54,159 nt of DNA, taken from positions 1 to 54,159 of the IMG/VR virus record IMGVR_UViG_3300037541_000705; one strand, written 5' to 3'. The position numbers and the translations under genes are program-made. Within the stretch, counting starts at the first letter, position 1. Each line of letters begins with the position of its first letter. The stretch comes from a virus. Of the stretch, positions 30,358 through 37,261 are shown in pieces. The notes beneath the pieces are model-generated. The model saw only the letters and a list, made by a program, of their open reading frames with translations. It searched no databases and had not been told where the DNA came from.

Positions 30358-30870
30358 CTACAAATAACCCGCATAATCAAACTCAAAAATAATGCTATCC
30401 AGTAGCGGCGCTTGATCTGGCTTTGTCGATGGCGGTGGTAATTGCTTGTATAGACTCAATAGCTTGGATACTTTCGCCGCCGCAAGTGACAAACCCTCTG
30501 ATAGATTTTCTTCAGTAATCGCGCTTAAACTTGCGACGCTCCTAAAAGCATTGATTTGCGCCAAAGTAAAATTGTCGATATTGCCATGATCCTTCAGCAA
30601 TACCCATGACTTAGCCCGAAAATCTACTTCTGAGTTAAGCATTGGGCTAAATTTGTCCATAACCCTATTGCGATATACGACCACTTCTACGCCTTGATAT
30701 TTAACTGGACTGCCATTGATGATCGCGGGGAATGCCATGCCGCTGTCTTCGTATGAGGGATCAGGTAACATCAAAATACTCGGCTGCACAATGTCGCCAA
30801 AATAACGAATACCAATTAGATCGGGAATAGCTGCAAGTATGGCGGCGCGTAGTTGTATTGGCGTTTTCAT
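30358..30870 (-). CDS. Hypothetical structural protein, 170 aa
   Basis: Alpha/beta protein starting MKTPIQLRAAILAAIPDLIG, with VKYQGVEVVVYRN and DSIIFEFDYAGYL at the end. The ending resembles neck or tail-completion proteins of Mu-like phages, but the match is weak. It is separated from the tail operon by the accessory cluster. The upstream region TATCATAAAAAGAAACG is similar to those at 27354 and 27520. Confidence 0.45.
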   Translation of the reverse strand: MKTPIQLRAAILAAIPDLIGIRYFGDIVQPSILMLPDPSYEDSGMAFPAIINGSPVKYQGVEVVVYRNRVMDKFSPMLNSEVDFRAKSWVLLKDHGNIDNFTLAQINAFRSVASLSAITEENLSEGLSLAAAKVSKLLSLYKQLPPPSTKPDQAPLLDSIIFEFDYAGYL

Positions 30871-30905
30871 CGTTTCTTTTTATGATATATTGAATTTAAG
30901 CAAGA

Positions 30906-30974
30906 CATTTGCAGATCGAAAAAGCGCAGAAAGTAGGGAAACCGAAAAACACTCCGTAAGTAGGACTGCAAATG
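30906..30974 (+). ncRNA. Candidate structured RNA closed by a 9-bp stem
   Basis: CATTTGCAG (30906-30914) pairs perfectly with CTGCAAATG (30966-30974), enclosing 51 bases that can form smaller hairpins. Just downstream, 30981-31007 (GCCCCAGACGTGGCGAAATGG) looks like the 5' end of a tRNA-Leu, including the D-arm start, and stops where the minus-strand gene at 31009 ends. No coding frame is seen on the plus strand. Confidence 0.35.
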
Positions 30975-31008
30975 CTCATTGCCCCAGACGTGGCGAAATG
31001 GTAAAATA

Positions 31009-31602
31009 TTAAGCCACACAATGCGCGATCGCTTTCTGAGTCTTGGCTAACTCCTTGTTAAGCTTATCCACTTTCTTAGTCCCAGCCTTTGACCACTTAA
31101 GCTCGGCAACAATATCAGCAATCCTAGCGGCGCGATGTTCGCCAAGTGTGGCGATGAGTGAGGCTTTGTCGATTAAGTATGGTTCATAACCCCATCGCAT
31201 TACGACGCTGCTATAGCGTGAATAATCAATCATTAAGTCAATTGCAATCACAATAGTATCCGCAAAAACAGGTTCAGGCGCTTTGCATTGCGAGTAAACA
31301 AAGTGGAATAAATCCTGATTGCCGTCATCAAACTTTTGTCCAAAGTACTGAGATAGGCTATCGATCAAGCCATCTCTCACAGGCTTAAATGCGATCGCTA
31401 AGCCGTCATCATCCATTGGTCTATTAGCAGCCGCAAAGCGATGGAAGTGAATACGTAACTGTGATTCAGTATCCCAATCAAAAGCAGACTCAATCGCGCC
31501 GCCTTGCTTAAGTGATTGCTTTTCCTTGAGGTGTAATATCCAGTTGCCACGACCGTTGCTGGTGTTTTTGGGCGGTTCGTCTATGATGTATTGGATTAGC
31601 AT
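31009..31602 (-). CDS. RusA-like Holliday junction resolvase candidate, 197 aa
   Basis: The region FHRFAAANRPMDDDGLAIAFKPVRDGLIDSL with later DD has the form of RusA nucleases, in which clustered aspartates (here DDD near residue 66 and D near 79) bind metal, followed by a helix. RusA proteins cut Holliday junctions in phage recombination and packaging. The C-terminal 60 residues are an added lysine-rich helix. ATG 31602 is preferred over the longer frame from 31677, which overlaps the zinc-ribbon gene. Confidence 0.5.
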   Translation of the reverse strand: MLIQYIIDEPPKNTSNGRGNWILHLKEKQSLKQGGAIESAFDWDTESQLRIHFHRFAAANRPMDDDGLAIAFKPVRDGLIDSLSQYFGQKFDDGNQDLFHFVYSQCKAPEPVFADTIVIAIDLMIDYSRYSSVVMRWGYEPYLIDKASLIATLGEHRAARIADIVAELKWSKAGTKKVDKLNKELAKTQKAIAHCVA

Positions 31603-31645
31603 TACTTTGCAGATATAAAATCTATGTGTGATTGCTGGTAACTTG

Positions 31646-31852
31646 TTAGCATGATTTCTTCTTACTCCTACTTTCAATCTTCTTCAATCTCAAATACTCC
31701 CTACCGTCATCAGTCTTAAGCCAGCAAGCTTGACATATATCTCGCTGCTTGGAATAGACTCGTTTACCACATAGAGGGCAAATACGCCGCTCTATGTGTG
31801 CTGTGCGTTTTGCGTAGTACTTGCGATCATATTCATTGCTGTTTTTAGTCAT
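31646..31852 (-). CDS. Zinc-ribbon protein, paralogue of the gene at 14883
   Basis: A 68-residue protein with CPLC and CQAC pairs and the basic C-terminal helix WLKTDDGREYLRLKKIESRSKKK, nearly the same as in the protein encoded on the other strand at 14883. Probably nucleic-acid binding. It overlaps the upstream gene by one base (TAATG-type). Confidence 0.65.
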   Translation of the reverse strand: MTKNSNEYDRKYYAKRTAHIERRICPLCGKRVYSKQRDICQACWLKTDDGREYLRLKKIESRSKKKSC

Positions 31853-32136
31853 TAAGCAACCTTAGAAAAATTGTCGTCATAGCCAAGATTTCTCATAATC
31901 GCTATGGTAAGTCCCATAGATCCTTTAGCTGTAGTTCTATTGTTAATCCAGAACAAAGCGTCATTGCCAAAAGAACTGAAGATAGTTGCGAGTTCTTCAT
32001 CAGTCAAGCGTCTTGTTTCATATTTTAGAAAACCAGTAGCTAATTTGTTAGCCCATTCAATTTGTGCTGGTGTTCCTTCAGTGATTGATAAAAATTTTAA
32101 TCTTGGAAACTTAGCTGCTAATTTATCGCTTTTCAT
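31852..32136 (-). CDS. Hypothetical protein, 94 aa
   Basis: Soluble protein (MKSDKLAAKFPRLKFLSITEG ... YETRRLTDEELATIFSSFGNDALFWINN). The start at 32136 is preferred because AAAGGC precedes it and because a consensus promoter lies at 32170-32198, downstream of the alternative TTG start at 32211. First gene of the 32136-31009 transcript. Confidence 0.6.
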   Translation of the reverse strand: MKSDKLAAKFPRLKFLSITEGTPAQIEWANKLATGFLKYETRRLTDEELATIFSSFGNDALFWINNRTTAKGSMGLTIAIMRNLGYDDNFSKVA

Positions 32137-32169
32137 TGCTTTTGCCTTTGTTTTACTTGTCTTGATCCA

Positions 32170-32198
32170 AGTATATAGATCATTAGCTACCTTGTCAA
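32170..32198 (-). promoter_or_regulatory. Near-consensus sigma70 promoter
   Basis: On the minus strand TTGACA (32198-32193), 17-bp spacer, TATACT (32175-32170). It drives the gene at 32136 and the operon to its left, and shows that the longer ORF starting at 32211 is not the true form. Confidence 0.8.
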
Positions 32199-32217
32199 CT
32201 ACTTTATACAAGATTAT

Positions 32218-32385
32218 TTAATCAAGTTCAACTTCATGAGTCTCTACGCTTTCAACCGTATTAAGATGTTGGCAACGAGGGCAATACACTTTAGTACCTA
32301 TAGGCGTTTTAATGTCAGCGCAAGTCCACTACTTCCTACAACGATTGCAGCAGAAATGATATAGATACTCAAGTGATACTTTCAT
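32218..32385 (-). pseudogene. Zinc-ribbon gene interrupted by one amber codon
   Basis: The frame reads a 55-codon zinc ribbon (CNRC early, CPRC late, ending VESVETHEVELD) with a single TAG at 32331-32329 between Lys and Trp. In relatives of this kind the place is commonly a second Trp, so one TGG to TAG change would explain it. Either a fresh pseudogene or a readthrough product. Its ATG overlaps the stop of the upstream gene (ATGA). Confidence 0.55.
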
Positions 32386-32552
32386 ATTGCTCCTACAAGG
32401 TTTTTTATTTGCACATTTTGATTAGGTACGATTTTATCTAATCTGCGGATAGTTGCAACGTCTCCTACTAATTCTTCTATAATCCATATACCGCCTTTAA
32501 GTGCGGGAGTAACTACAGTATGTAGCCATACAACGCGATCACCTATTTTCAT
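32382..32552 (-). CDS. Small hypothetical protein, 56 aa
   Basis: Starts MKIGDRVVWLHTVVTP, continues with alternating strands (GGIWIIEELVGDVATIRRL), and looks like a small SH3/KOW-like barrel as found in nucleic-acid-binding phage proteins. It is coupled by ATGA to the interrupted zinc-ribbon gene. Confidence 0.5.
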   Translation of the reverse strand: MKIGDRVVWLHTVVTPALKGGIWIIEELVGDVATIRRLDKIVPNQNVQIKNLVGAI

Positions 32553-32578
32553 GTAAACCTTATTTGACGGTAATAAAT

Positions 32579-32851
32579 ATGAGTAATCAAACTACGGTAA
32601 AAATGTCTGATGAAATTGACTTTTATTTTAGAGAAGAATTAGAACGGATTGGATTTACTGTAGATGGCAATGATGAAAATCTGTTTTTTGCTTTGTGCCT
32701 AAATTATTGCATTTATGCCCAAATTAAAGATGATCACGTTTCTTTATCTTTAAAGTACAAACAGCCGTTAGCTTGGTTTCGATTAACTAAATGGGAGCAA
32801 CTCACGCCTGCGGTTAAGTCCATGTTAGAAATGGTGATAAATAGTATTTAA
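32579..32851 (+). CDS. Hypothetical protein, 90 aa
   Basis: Acidic soluble protein (MSNQTTVKMSDEIDFYFREEL ... LSLKYKQPLAWFRLTKWEQL). ATG 32579 is preferred over TTG 32564. It lies directly before the long non-coding region and could share its promoter. No family recognised. Confidence 0.55.
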   Translation: MSNQTTVKMSDEIDFYFREELERIGFTVDGNDENLFFALCLNYCIYAQIKDDHVSLSLKYKQPLAWFRLTKWEQLTPAVKSMLEMVINSI

Positions 32852-32939
32852 ACCATGTTTGTTTAGGTGAGCTAAAACGGTTAGAAGTTGCAAGCTTTTA
32901 ATCGTTTCTTTTTTTTTGCATTTAATCTTCAATTCAAAC

Positions 32940-33478
32940 AATGCTCTAGATTTGAGCATGATGAGTCCTTAGCTGAGTGTTTATATACTCAACGCTTTTT
33001 AAGCCTTTCACTTAATCGCCTAAGTCAATATTTCAACCCGTTTTAATTTGCCGTTCTGACATCACAGGTAACGCTTTATCTGACAGATGGCTAGCTGACG
33101 AGGGTACGCTGCTATATTTAAGCCCTAACTCATTTGGGGACTAAACCAAAAGGAAAGCACCATCGATCTATTGCCTCCGTGTTCTACGTTATTGCCCTTG
33201 TTTAGAGGGACAGACACGGGATAAAGCTTAAAACAAAGCTATGCACTGAGTCATCGCAAGTTTCGCCTTATGGGAATACAGTCAGCCACTATCCCACGCT
33301 GACCACTCAACCTTAAAATCTTTATATCAACCTATTGCAAAACTATTACTCTAGCTGCTAAGATTGTTTACATAGAAAAAGGGCGCTGATTTTTTCGAGT
33401 GGTATCCAAATTTTAGCTCCTCAAGATTAAAAAGTAAAGCCCCCTCTACCGAAATCAGTAGAGGGGGCTTTACTTTTA
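32940..33478 (+). ncRNA. Candidate large structured RNA, about 540 nt, ending in a terminator
   Basis: No coding frame of note exists here on either strand. Visible pairings on the plus strand are ATGCTC/GAGCAT (32941-32959), a nested CCGTGT...CCCT/AGGG...ACACGG near 33176-33219, and GTCAGC/GCTGAC near 33281-33303. The loop of the last hairpin contains TATCCC, complementary to GGGATA near 33218-33223, a possible pseudoknot. A perfect terminator closes the region. I do not recognise a known family (it is not RNase P, tmRNA, or a group I/II intron core). A relation to large phage RNAs such as GOLLD is possible but untested. Confidence 0.45.
33430..33477. terminator. Bidirectional terminator, perfect 20-bp stem
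   Basis: AAAAGTAAAGCCCCCTCTAC (33430-33449) pairs with 33458-33477 around an 8-base loop. It is the 3' end of the candidate structured RNA on the plus strand. The stretch 33479-33630 after it holds no gene; TATACT near 33588 may be a -10 box for the micropeptide. Confidence 0.9.
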
Positions 33479-33631
33479 TGCTTTATTTCATTAATCCGTA
33501 AGTACAGATATCCTTTCGAGATAGCCTCTCACAGGACAGTAGCGAACTGTCAAAGCTTGATTTATTTTATCATCAATCTATTTTGCATATACTGCAATAA
33601 TAAAAGTGCAAAACCACACAGAACCACTGCC

Positions 33632-33688
33632 ATGAAGATGAAACCGCCCAAGCCAAAAGGTAAGCCTAAGCCTAAGCCTTATAAGTAA
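33632..33688 (+). CDS. Lys/Pro micropeptide, 18 aa
   Basis: An 18-codon frame encodes MKMKPPKPKGKPKPKPYK, an extremely regular Lys-Pro peptide. It lies between a TATACT box and a strong terminator at 33691, so a dedicated short transcript is plausible. There is no clear Shine-Dalgarno. It could be a real basic peptide or a chance repeat. Confidence 0.35.
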   Translation: MKMKPPKPKGKPKPKPYK

Positions 33689-33690
33689 GC

Positions 33691-33727
33691 AAAAGAGAGA
33701 GCGATCAATGCGATCGCTCTCTCTTTT
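33691..33727. terminator. Bidirectional terminator with HIP1 core
   Basis: AAAAGAGAGAGCGATC (33691-33706) pairs with GATCGCTCTCTCTTTT (33712-33727) around a 5-base loop. Ends the minus-strand operon (34346-33747) and any transcript from the left. Confidence 0.9.
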
Positions 33728-33746
33728 TTGTTTGTTGGATGTTTAC

Positions 33747-33932
33747 TTAATCAATCGCGATAGATTGCGGTACGATTTCTACCCCCCATTTACCGCCTAC
33801 TGGATAAATCCTAGCTCCTTTGTTTTTAGCGAAAGCTAGTTTCAAAGCTTCGCCTTGAGTTGGTGCGTTGACAGACTCACGCCATCCGTGTATGTCATTA
33901 ACGGTGTATTCCCAATATTTTGTTTGTGTCAT
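33747..33932 (-). CDS. Hypothetical protein, 61 aa
   Basis: Small protein MTQTKYWEYTVNDIHGW...; AGGT before ATG 33932 supports this start over the longer frame from 33989. Third gene of the leftward operon from the switch region. Function unknown. Confidence 0.55.
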   Translation of the reverse strand: MTQTKYWEYTVNDIHGWRESVNAPTQGEALKLAFAKNKGARIYPVGGKWGVEIVPQSIAID

Positions 33933-33936
33933 GAGC

Positions 33937-34164
33937 TTACCTGATTGAGTTATACAAATCGATTGCAGCGTGAAAATCATAAAGCACATTAGAGCCGCTT
34001 TTGACTTCTAGTAAATCGCCACGATTGCGATCGCAAACCACAAAATACACATCCTTGGTAATTGGATTGGCGACCATCCATAAACGCTTTGTGCTAGCAC
34101 TTGCCAGCATTGTCGCTGCTTGAAATTCTTGGAAATCTTGTACTGAGATTTGATGTGATGTCAT
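33937..34164 (-). CDS. Hypothetical protein, 75 aa
   Basis: Alpha/beta protein (TKRLWMVANPITKDVYFVVCDRNRGDLLEV). Second gene of the leftward operon. No family recognised. Confidence 0.55.
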   Translation of the reverse strand: MTSHQISVQDFQEFQAATMLASASTKRLWMVANPITKDVYFVVCDRNRGDLLEVKSGSNVLYDFHAAIDLYNSIR

Positions 34165-34184
34165 GATATTTAATAAATTAGTGG

Positions 34185-34346
34185 TTAATCTTCGGAAACA
34201 TAAAGACGACCGTAGCCATTCTTCCTGTAGTTAGCAGCTACAAAATCAGTAGCAGCTTCATAGGTTTTGAAAATAGTAACCACTTCGCTTTTATGTGCGG
34301 GGTTGACGTTTGATTCTTGTTCACGGACTGAGTATGTAGCGGTCAT
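34185..34346 (-). CDS. Small hypothetical protein, 53 aa, first leftward gene of the switch
   Basis: Start at 34346 is set by AAAGGAG, 8 bases upstream. The product (MTATYSVREQESNVNPAHKS ... TIFKTYEAATDFVAANYRK) looks like a small alpha/beta domain. It is transcribed away from the HTH gene at 34514 across the shared operators. Confidence 0.55.
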   Translation of the reverse strand: MTATYSVREQESNVNPAHKSEVVTIFKTYEAATDFVAANYRKNGYGRLYVSED

Positions 34347-34390
34347 TTGTTTAGCTCCTTTGCTTATCTGTATATACATTACTACTCATT

Positions 34391-34477
34391 AAATGATTAG
34401 TCAATATACCAATGATTAGTATTATCAGTACTTTTAGTCATTTTATATAAGTAAAAGCTAATCAATAAATGATTAGT
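34391..34477. promoter_or_regulatory. Divergent switch region with three operator-like repeats
   Basis: AATGATTAGT occurs at 34392-34401, 34411-34420 and 34468-34477, with spacing 19 and 57 (three times 19) bp, so all face the same side of a roughly regular array. The third is part of a perfect inverted repeat CTAATCA-ATAAA-TGATTAG (34458-34476), the first part of an imperfect one. On the minus strand TTGACT with a 17-bp spacer to TAATGT overlaps the first operator; TATGAT before 34514 is a possible -10 box for the rightward gene. Confidence 0.7.
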
Positions 34478-34513
34478 AGGTAGTATGATGGAGAGTAGTT
34501 ACTCAAGAGGGTT

Positions 34514-34714
34514 ATGAAATTAGAGCTTAAAAGTTTACGCAGGAAGCAATCGCTAACTCAAAAACAGCTAGCAGAGCTTTGCAATACTTCGACTCAGAAG
34601 ATATCAAGGCTTGAGCAAGATCGGTTTGAGTTTATAGAGCGCGATTTAATTGATGCTTTATGTGCAGTGCTTTACTGCAAGATTGGCGATTTGATTAAGG
34701 TCGAAAGAATATGA
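34514..34714 (+). CDS. Cro/CI-type HTH repressor, 66 aa
   Basis: LRRKQSLTQKQLAELCNTSTQKISRLEQDRF (about 9-39) is a classic XRE helix-turn-helix, and the protein is as short as lambda Cro. A GAGGG ribbon before the ATG serves as ribosome binding site. The inverted repeats in the adjacent divergent region are the likely operators. It heads the rightward operon that continues with dCTP deaminase, overlapping it by 4 bp. Confidence 0.8.
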   Translation: MKLELKSLRRKQSLTQKQLAELCNTSTQKISRLEQDRFEFIERDLIDALCAVLYCKIGDLIKVERI

Positions 34715-35241
34715 CGCTAGTTGATTGGGAAATTGAAAAGCTTTGCGAAGAACAAAACGTCATTGTGCCATTTGACAAAGCAATGCTTAACCCACAATCC
34801 CTCGATGTGCGGATAGGCTACACGCTCAAAACTGAGAACAATCCGCTTAAGCGATGGTTGACAGGTCAAGAGTTTACTACTCACGACTTGACCAAATACT
34901 CAGAATCAAACCCGTTTTGGGTGTTTCCCCTAAGCTTTATCTTGACTTGCACCTATGAGACGTTTAACATGCCGCCTAATTACTCAGCAGAGTTTAGGCT
35001 TAAGTCAAGTAGAGGGAGATCTGGCTGGGGTCATGTTTTGGCGGTTTGGATTGATGGTGGATTTAATAATTCAAAGCTGACTTTAGAGTTGCTTAATCAT
35101 CGTCTTTGGGCTTGGCAGCCTATTTATCCTATGATGCGAATCGGACAGATTGTTTTTGCTGAGACGGCTTGTCCTAGGCATGATTACTCAAAGACTGGAC
35201 GGTATAACGGTGATTTAGATACAACGGAGAGTAAAGGATAA
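34711..35241 (+). CDS. dcd: dCTP deaminase (dUTPase superfamily), 176 aa
   Basis: Family motifs are QSLDVRIG (29-36), the phosphate loop KSSRGR (98-103), the AVWIDGGFNNSKLTLELLNH block (111-130) whose glutamate E126 fits the catalytic residue of dCTP deaminases, and GQIVFAE followed by a C-terminal GRYNGD. The enzyme makes dUTP from dCTP; some relatives also hydrolyse dUTP. Phage versions feed dTTP synthesis, deplete dCTP, or support altered bases. It is in an operon with a nucleotide-associated NMAD-like protein. Confidence 0.75.
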   Translation: MTLVDWEIEKLCEEQNVIVPFDKAMLNPQSLDVRIGYTLKTENNPLKRWLTGQEFTTHDLTKYSESNPFWVFPLSFILTCTYETFNMPPNYSAEFRLKSSRGRSGWGHVLAVWIDGGFNNSKLTLELLNHRLWAWQPIYPMMRIGQIVFAETACPRHDYSKTGRYNGDLDTTESKG

Positions 35242-35507
35242 TGCTGGTGAAACTAATGAACTTTGAGCAAAAACTAGATGCTGTACTAGATTCAATTCGC
35301 AAAATGTTGCTTGATAAAAACCGCAAATATGGCAACTCAGCACTAAGCCCAATTCGTGTATTTAGCAAAGCTGAACCATTGGAGCAAATCGCGGTAAGGA
35401 TGGATGACAAGCTTTCTCGCATCAAGAGCGCTCAAGGCGACGATTTGGAAGATGCAAAACTTGATTTGATTGGCTATTTAGTATTAGAGGCGATCGCAAA
35501 ATTATGA
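35241..35507 (+). CDS. NMAD1 / DUF1599-like nucleotide-associated protein, 88 aa
   Basis: The pattern MLLDKNRKYGNSALSPIRVFSK ... QIAVRMDDKLSRIKS ... DDLEDAKLDLIGYLVLEAIA matches small all-helical proteins annotated as nucleotide modification associated domain 1 or DUF1599, related to MazG-like NTP pyrophosphatases. The position beside dCTP deaminase supports a role in nucleotide pool control. Stop of the previous gene shares a base with this start. Confidence 0.65.
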   Translation: MLVKLMNFEQKLDAVLDSIRKMLLDKNRKYGNSALSPIRVFSKAEPLEQIAVRMDDKLSRIKSAQGDDLEDAKLDLIGYLVLEAIAKL

Positions 35508-35830
35508 CTAATGAAGAAATTAACCTCGCAGTTGCAGCGATCGCGGGATGCACAGATATTGAAATTCCAAATTATGTCGAGAGTTTGGATGCGATTGTTA
35601 AGGTATTTGACTGTTTGGATTTAGATTGGAATATAGGTAAGGATTGCGACGCTTACAGCCTTGTTAACGAAGGGTACGATCATCGTAATGCATTTGGGGA
35701 AACACCCGCACTCGCGCTTTGTAATCTGCTATTAAAAATAAACCCCACTCCGATCTCGCCGCCACAAGTCGCGATTATTGATGACGATGGAGAGATTGAG
35801 TCGCCTGTATTTGAAGTTGAGTTCATTTAA
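35504..35830 (+). CDS. Phage ABA-sandwich-like protein, 108 aa
   Basis: The opening NEEINLAVAAIAGCTDIEIPNY and the closing FGETPALALCNLLLKI resemble the small phage ABA-sandwich (DUF2591-like) proteins found in many siphophages. Biochemical role is not known. Overlaps its neighbours by 4 and 1 bases. Confidence 0.55.
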   Translation: MTNEEINLAVAAIAGCTDIEIPNYVESLDAIVKVFDCLDLDWNIGKDCDAYSLVNEGYDHRNAFGETPALALCNLLLKINPTPISPPQVAIIDDDGEIESPVFEVEFI

Positions 35831-36171
35831 TGCATTTAGAAATTGAACGAGCCAAACTCATCGGCTTTTTCGATACTCATCGCGGCTCTTATTCCCTCCG
35901 CTACATCGAAATATGTACGCAAATCAATACGAGCGCATTGCGCTTACTTCTTCAAAGCCCGATCGTATACGGTAACAGGCGATTGCATATTGAGTGTATA
36001 GAGGGTAATTATCGCGCTGTCCCTAAACTGCGTAAGGCAACACCAAAGGAACTAAAACGACGTGAGCTAAGTAAGTTGCGTAACAAAGCTTTTGACCATG
36101 CTAGAGCGCGTGGTGTGCCGAAAAGTAAAGCAAAGTTGGCGGCGTGGAATGCTGTGCCTGATGTGGAGTAA
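35830..36171 (+). CDS. Hypothetical basic protein, 113 aa
   Basis: Helical, Arg/Lys-rich C-terminal half (KATPKELKRRELSKLRNKAFDHARARGVPKSKAK) suggests nucleic-acid binding. The N-terminal half may be a small winged-helix-like domain (IERAKLIGFFDTHRGSYSLRYIEICTQI). No family recognised. Confidence 0.5.
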   Translation: MHLEIERAKLIGFFDTHRGSYSLRYIEICTQINTSALRLLLQSPIVYGNRRLHIECIEGNYRAVPKLRKATPKELKRRELSKLRNKAFDHARARGVPKSKAKLAAWNAVPDVE

Positions 36172-36173
36172 CT

Positions 36174-36884
36174 ATGAAAAATTGTATATTTTGCAAGAAA
36201 GAATTTGAAGCCAAAACAAAACGGCTTTGCTGTACTAGATCATGTGCAGCAAAGTTTTCTACGGAGAAAAAAGGCGGATCAGCATGGAAACAAGAAGAGA
36301 TTGAATATCTTGAAAATAATCTTGGTGTTTTACCTTTCCCAATGTTGGTTAAAGCATTCAAGAAATGGTCTAAAAAACAAGGCTACTCAGAACGGACAGA
36401 TACTGCGATAGAAGTTCAAATCCATCGCATGACATCTAATTCCCCCTTAAGCCGCAAATGCACTGAAGATAATTTTACTGTGTACGAACTTTCGAGAGGG
36501 TTAGGCGTACCATTGGACAGAATACGCTTATTTGTTCGCAGCGGCAAATTACAATTCCGCAAAATTGCCCACAATCAGAACGCAGTTAAACGTAAAGACG
36601 CGATCGCCTTAGTCCTGAATAATCCCTCGCATTTTGCTAACTGCGATCGTGATAACTTGTTCTGGCTTCTAGAAGATGAAAACTTAGTACAGCAAGTCAA
36701 AAACTCAGTGCCATCAACTAGAGGGTTTCGGCGCTCAGTACGGTGTTATGCCCCTGACGGTATTAGGGTTTATTCAGGTGTAAAGGAAGCTGCTAGGGCT
36801 AATTTTGTTGCACATCGTTGTATATCTCAAGCGATCGCTAGAGGCGGTAAAAGTGCTGGAATGAAATGGGAATGGGTGGAGTAA
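36174..36884 (+). CDS. Zinc finger plus NUMOD1-like DNA-binding protein, 236 aa
   Basis: N-terminal CIFC...CCTRSC zinc finger (residues 4-24), a middle Myb/MerR-like helical region (ELSRGLGVPLDRIRLFVRSGKL near 113-134), and a C-terminal NUMOD1-like repeat (VRCYAPDGIRVYSGVKEAARANFV ... ISQAIARGGKSAGMKWEW). NUMOD1 repeats usually accompany homing endonucleases, but no nuclease motif is visible here. It could be a regulator or a remnant of a homing element. Confidence 0.6.
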   Translation: MKNCIFCKKEFEAKTKRLCCTRSCAAKFSTEKKGGSAWKQEEIEYLENNLGVLPFPMLVKAFKKWSKKQGYSERTDTAIEVQIHRMTSNSPLSRKCTEDNFTVYELSRGLGVPLDRIRLFVRSGKLQFRKIAHNQNAVKRKDAIALVLNNPSHFANCDRDNLFWLLEDENLVQQVKNSVPSTRGFRRSVRCYAPDGIRVYSGVKEAARANFVAHRCISQAIARGGKSAGMKWEWVE

Positions 36885-36898
36885 AAGTATTTCACTTT

Positions 36899-36907
36899 TG
36901 GTAAACT
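36899..36907 (+). promoter_or_regulatory. Extended -10 promoter TGGTAAACT
   Basis: TG-G-TAAACT lies 27 bases before the ATG at 36934. Same form as the boxes at 15093, 37262 and 38176. Confidence 0.45.
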
Positions 36908-36933
36908 ATTAGCAAAATTACACTCACAAAATT

Positions 36934-37224
36934 ATGGCAGCTAAAAAAGATCCTCGCCTTGCTAAAGCTGGAGTAGAAGGCTATAACAAACCAAAGCGCA
37001 CTCCTAAGCATCCTACTAAGTCCCATGTAGTTGTTGCAAAAGAAGGCGACAAAGTTAAGTTGATCAGATTTGGTGAACAAGGTGCGGATACAGCAGGTAA
37101 ATATAAAAAAGGCGAACCCGAATCGGTTACTCAGCAACGCAAAGACTTTAAAACCCGTCACGCTAAGAATATCGCTAAGGGTAAATTGTCTGCGGCTTGG
37201 TGGTCAAATAAAATTAAATGGTAG
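36934..37224 (+). CDS. Conserved phage protein (DUF5872-like), 96 aa
   Basis: The sequence LAKAGVEGYNKPKRTPKHPTKSHVVVAKEGDKVKLIRFGEQG ... FKTRHAKNIAKGKLSAAWWSNKIKW is the strongly conserved small basic protein known from many phages (DUF5872). Its function is not established; the high Lys content suggests DNA or RNA contact. It has its own extended -10 box. Confidence 0.7.
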   Translation: MAAKKDPRLAKAGVEGYNKPKRTPKHPTKSHVVVAKEGDKVKLIRFGEQGADTAGKYKKGEPESVTQQRKDFKTRHAKNIAKGKLSAAWWSNKIKW

Positions 37225-37261
37225 TGAAACGTATATATATCAACACGTTCGGTTTTTAAAA

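Noticed and set aside
31852-32211. Longer start at TTG 32211
   Set aside because: The consensus promoter at 32170-32198 lies downstream of it, so the mRNA would not include that codon.
32218-32385. Genome-wide amber recoding
   Set aside because: Other genes such as 8623-8778 end with TAG and no suppressor tRNA with anticodon CTA is seen.
32960-33150. Hammerhead ribozyme (ATGATGAGTCC near 32958 and GGACTAAAC near 33138)
   Set aside because: The required GAAA core is missing and the cleavage-site triplet with stem I and III cannot be placed.
32852-33478. RNase P RNA, tmRNA or group I/II intron
   Set aside because: None of the conserved cores (GAGGAAAGTCC, tRNA-like end with tag ORF, group I P/Q/R/S or domain V hairpin) is visible.
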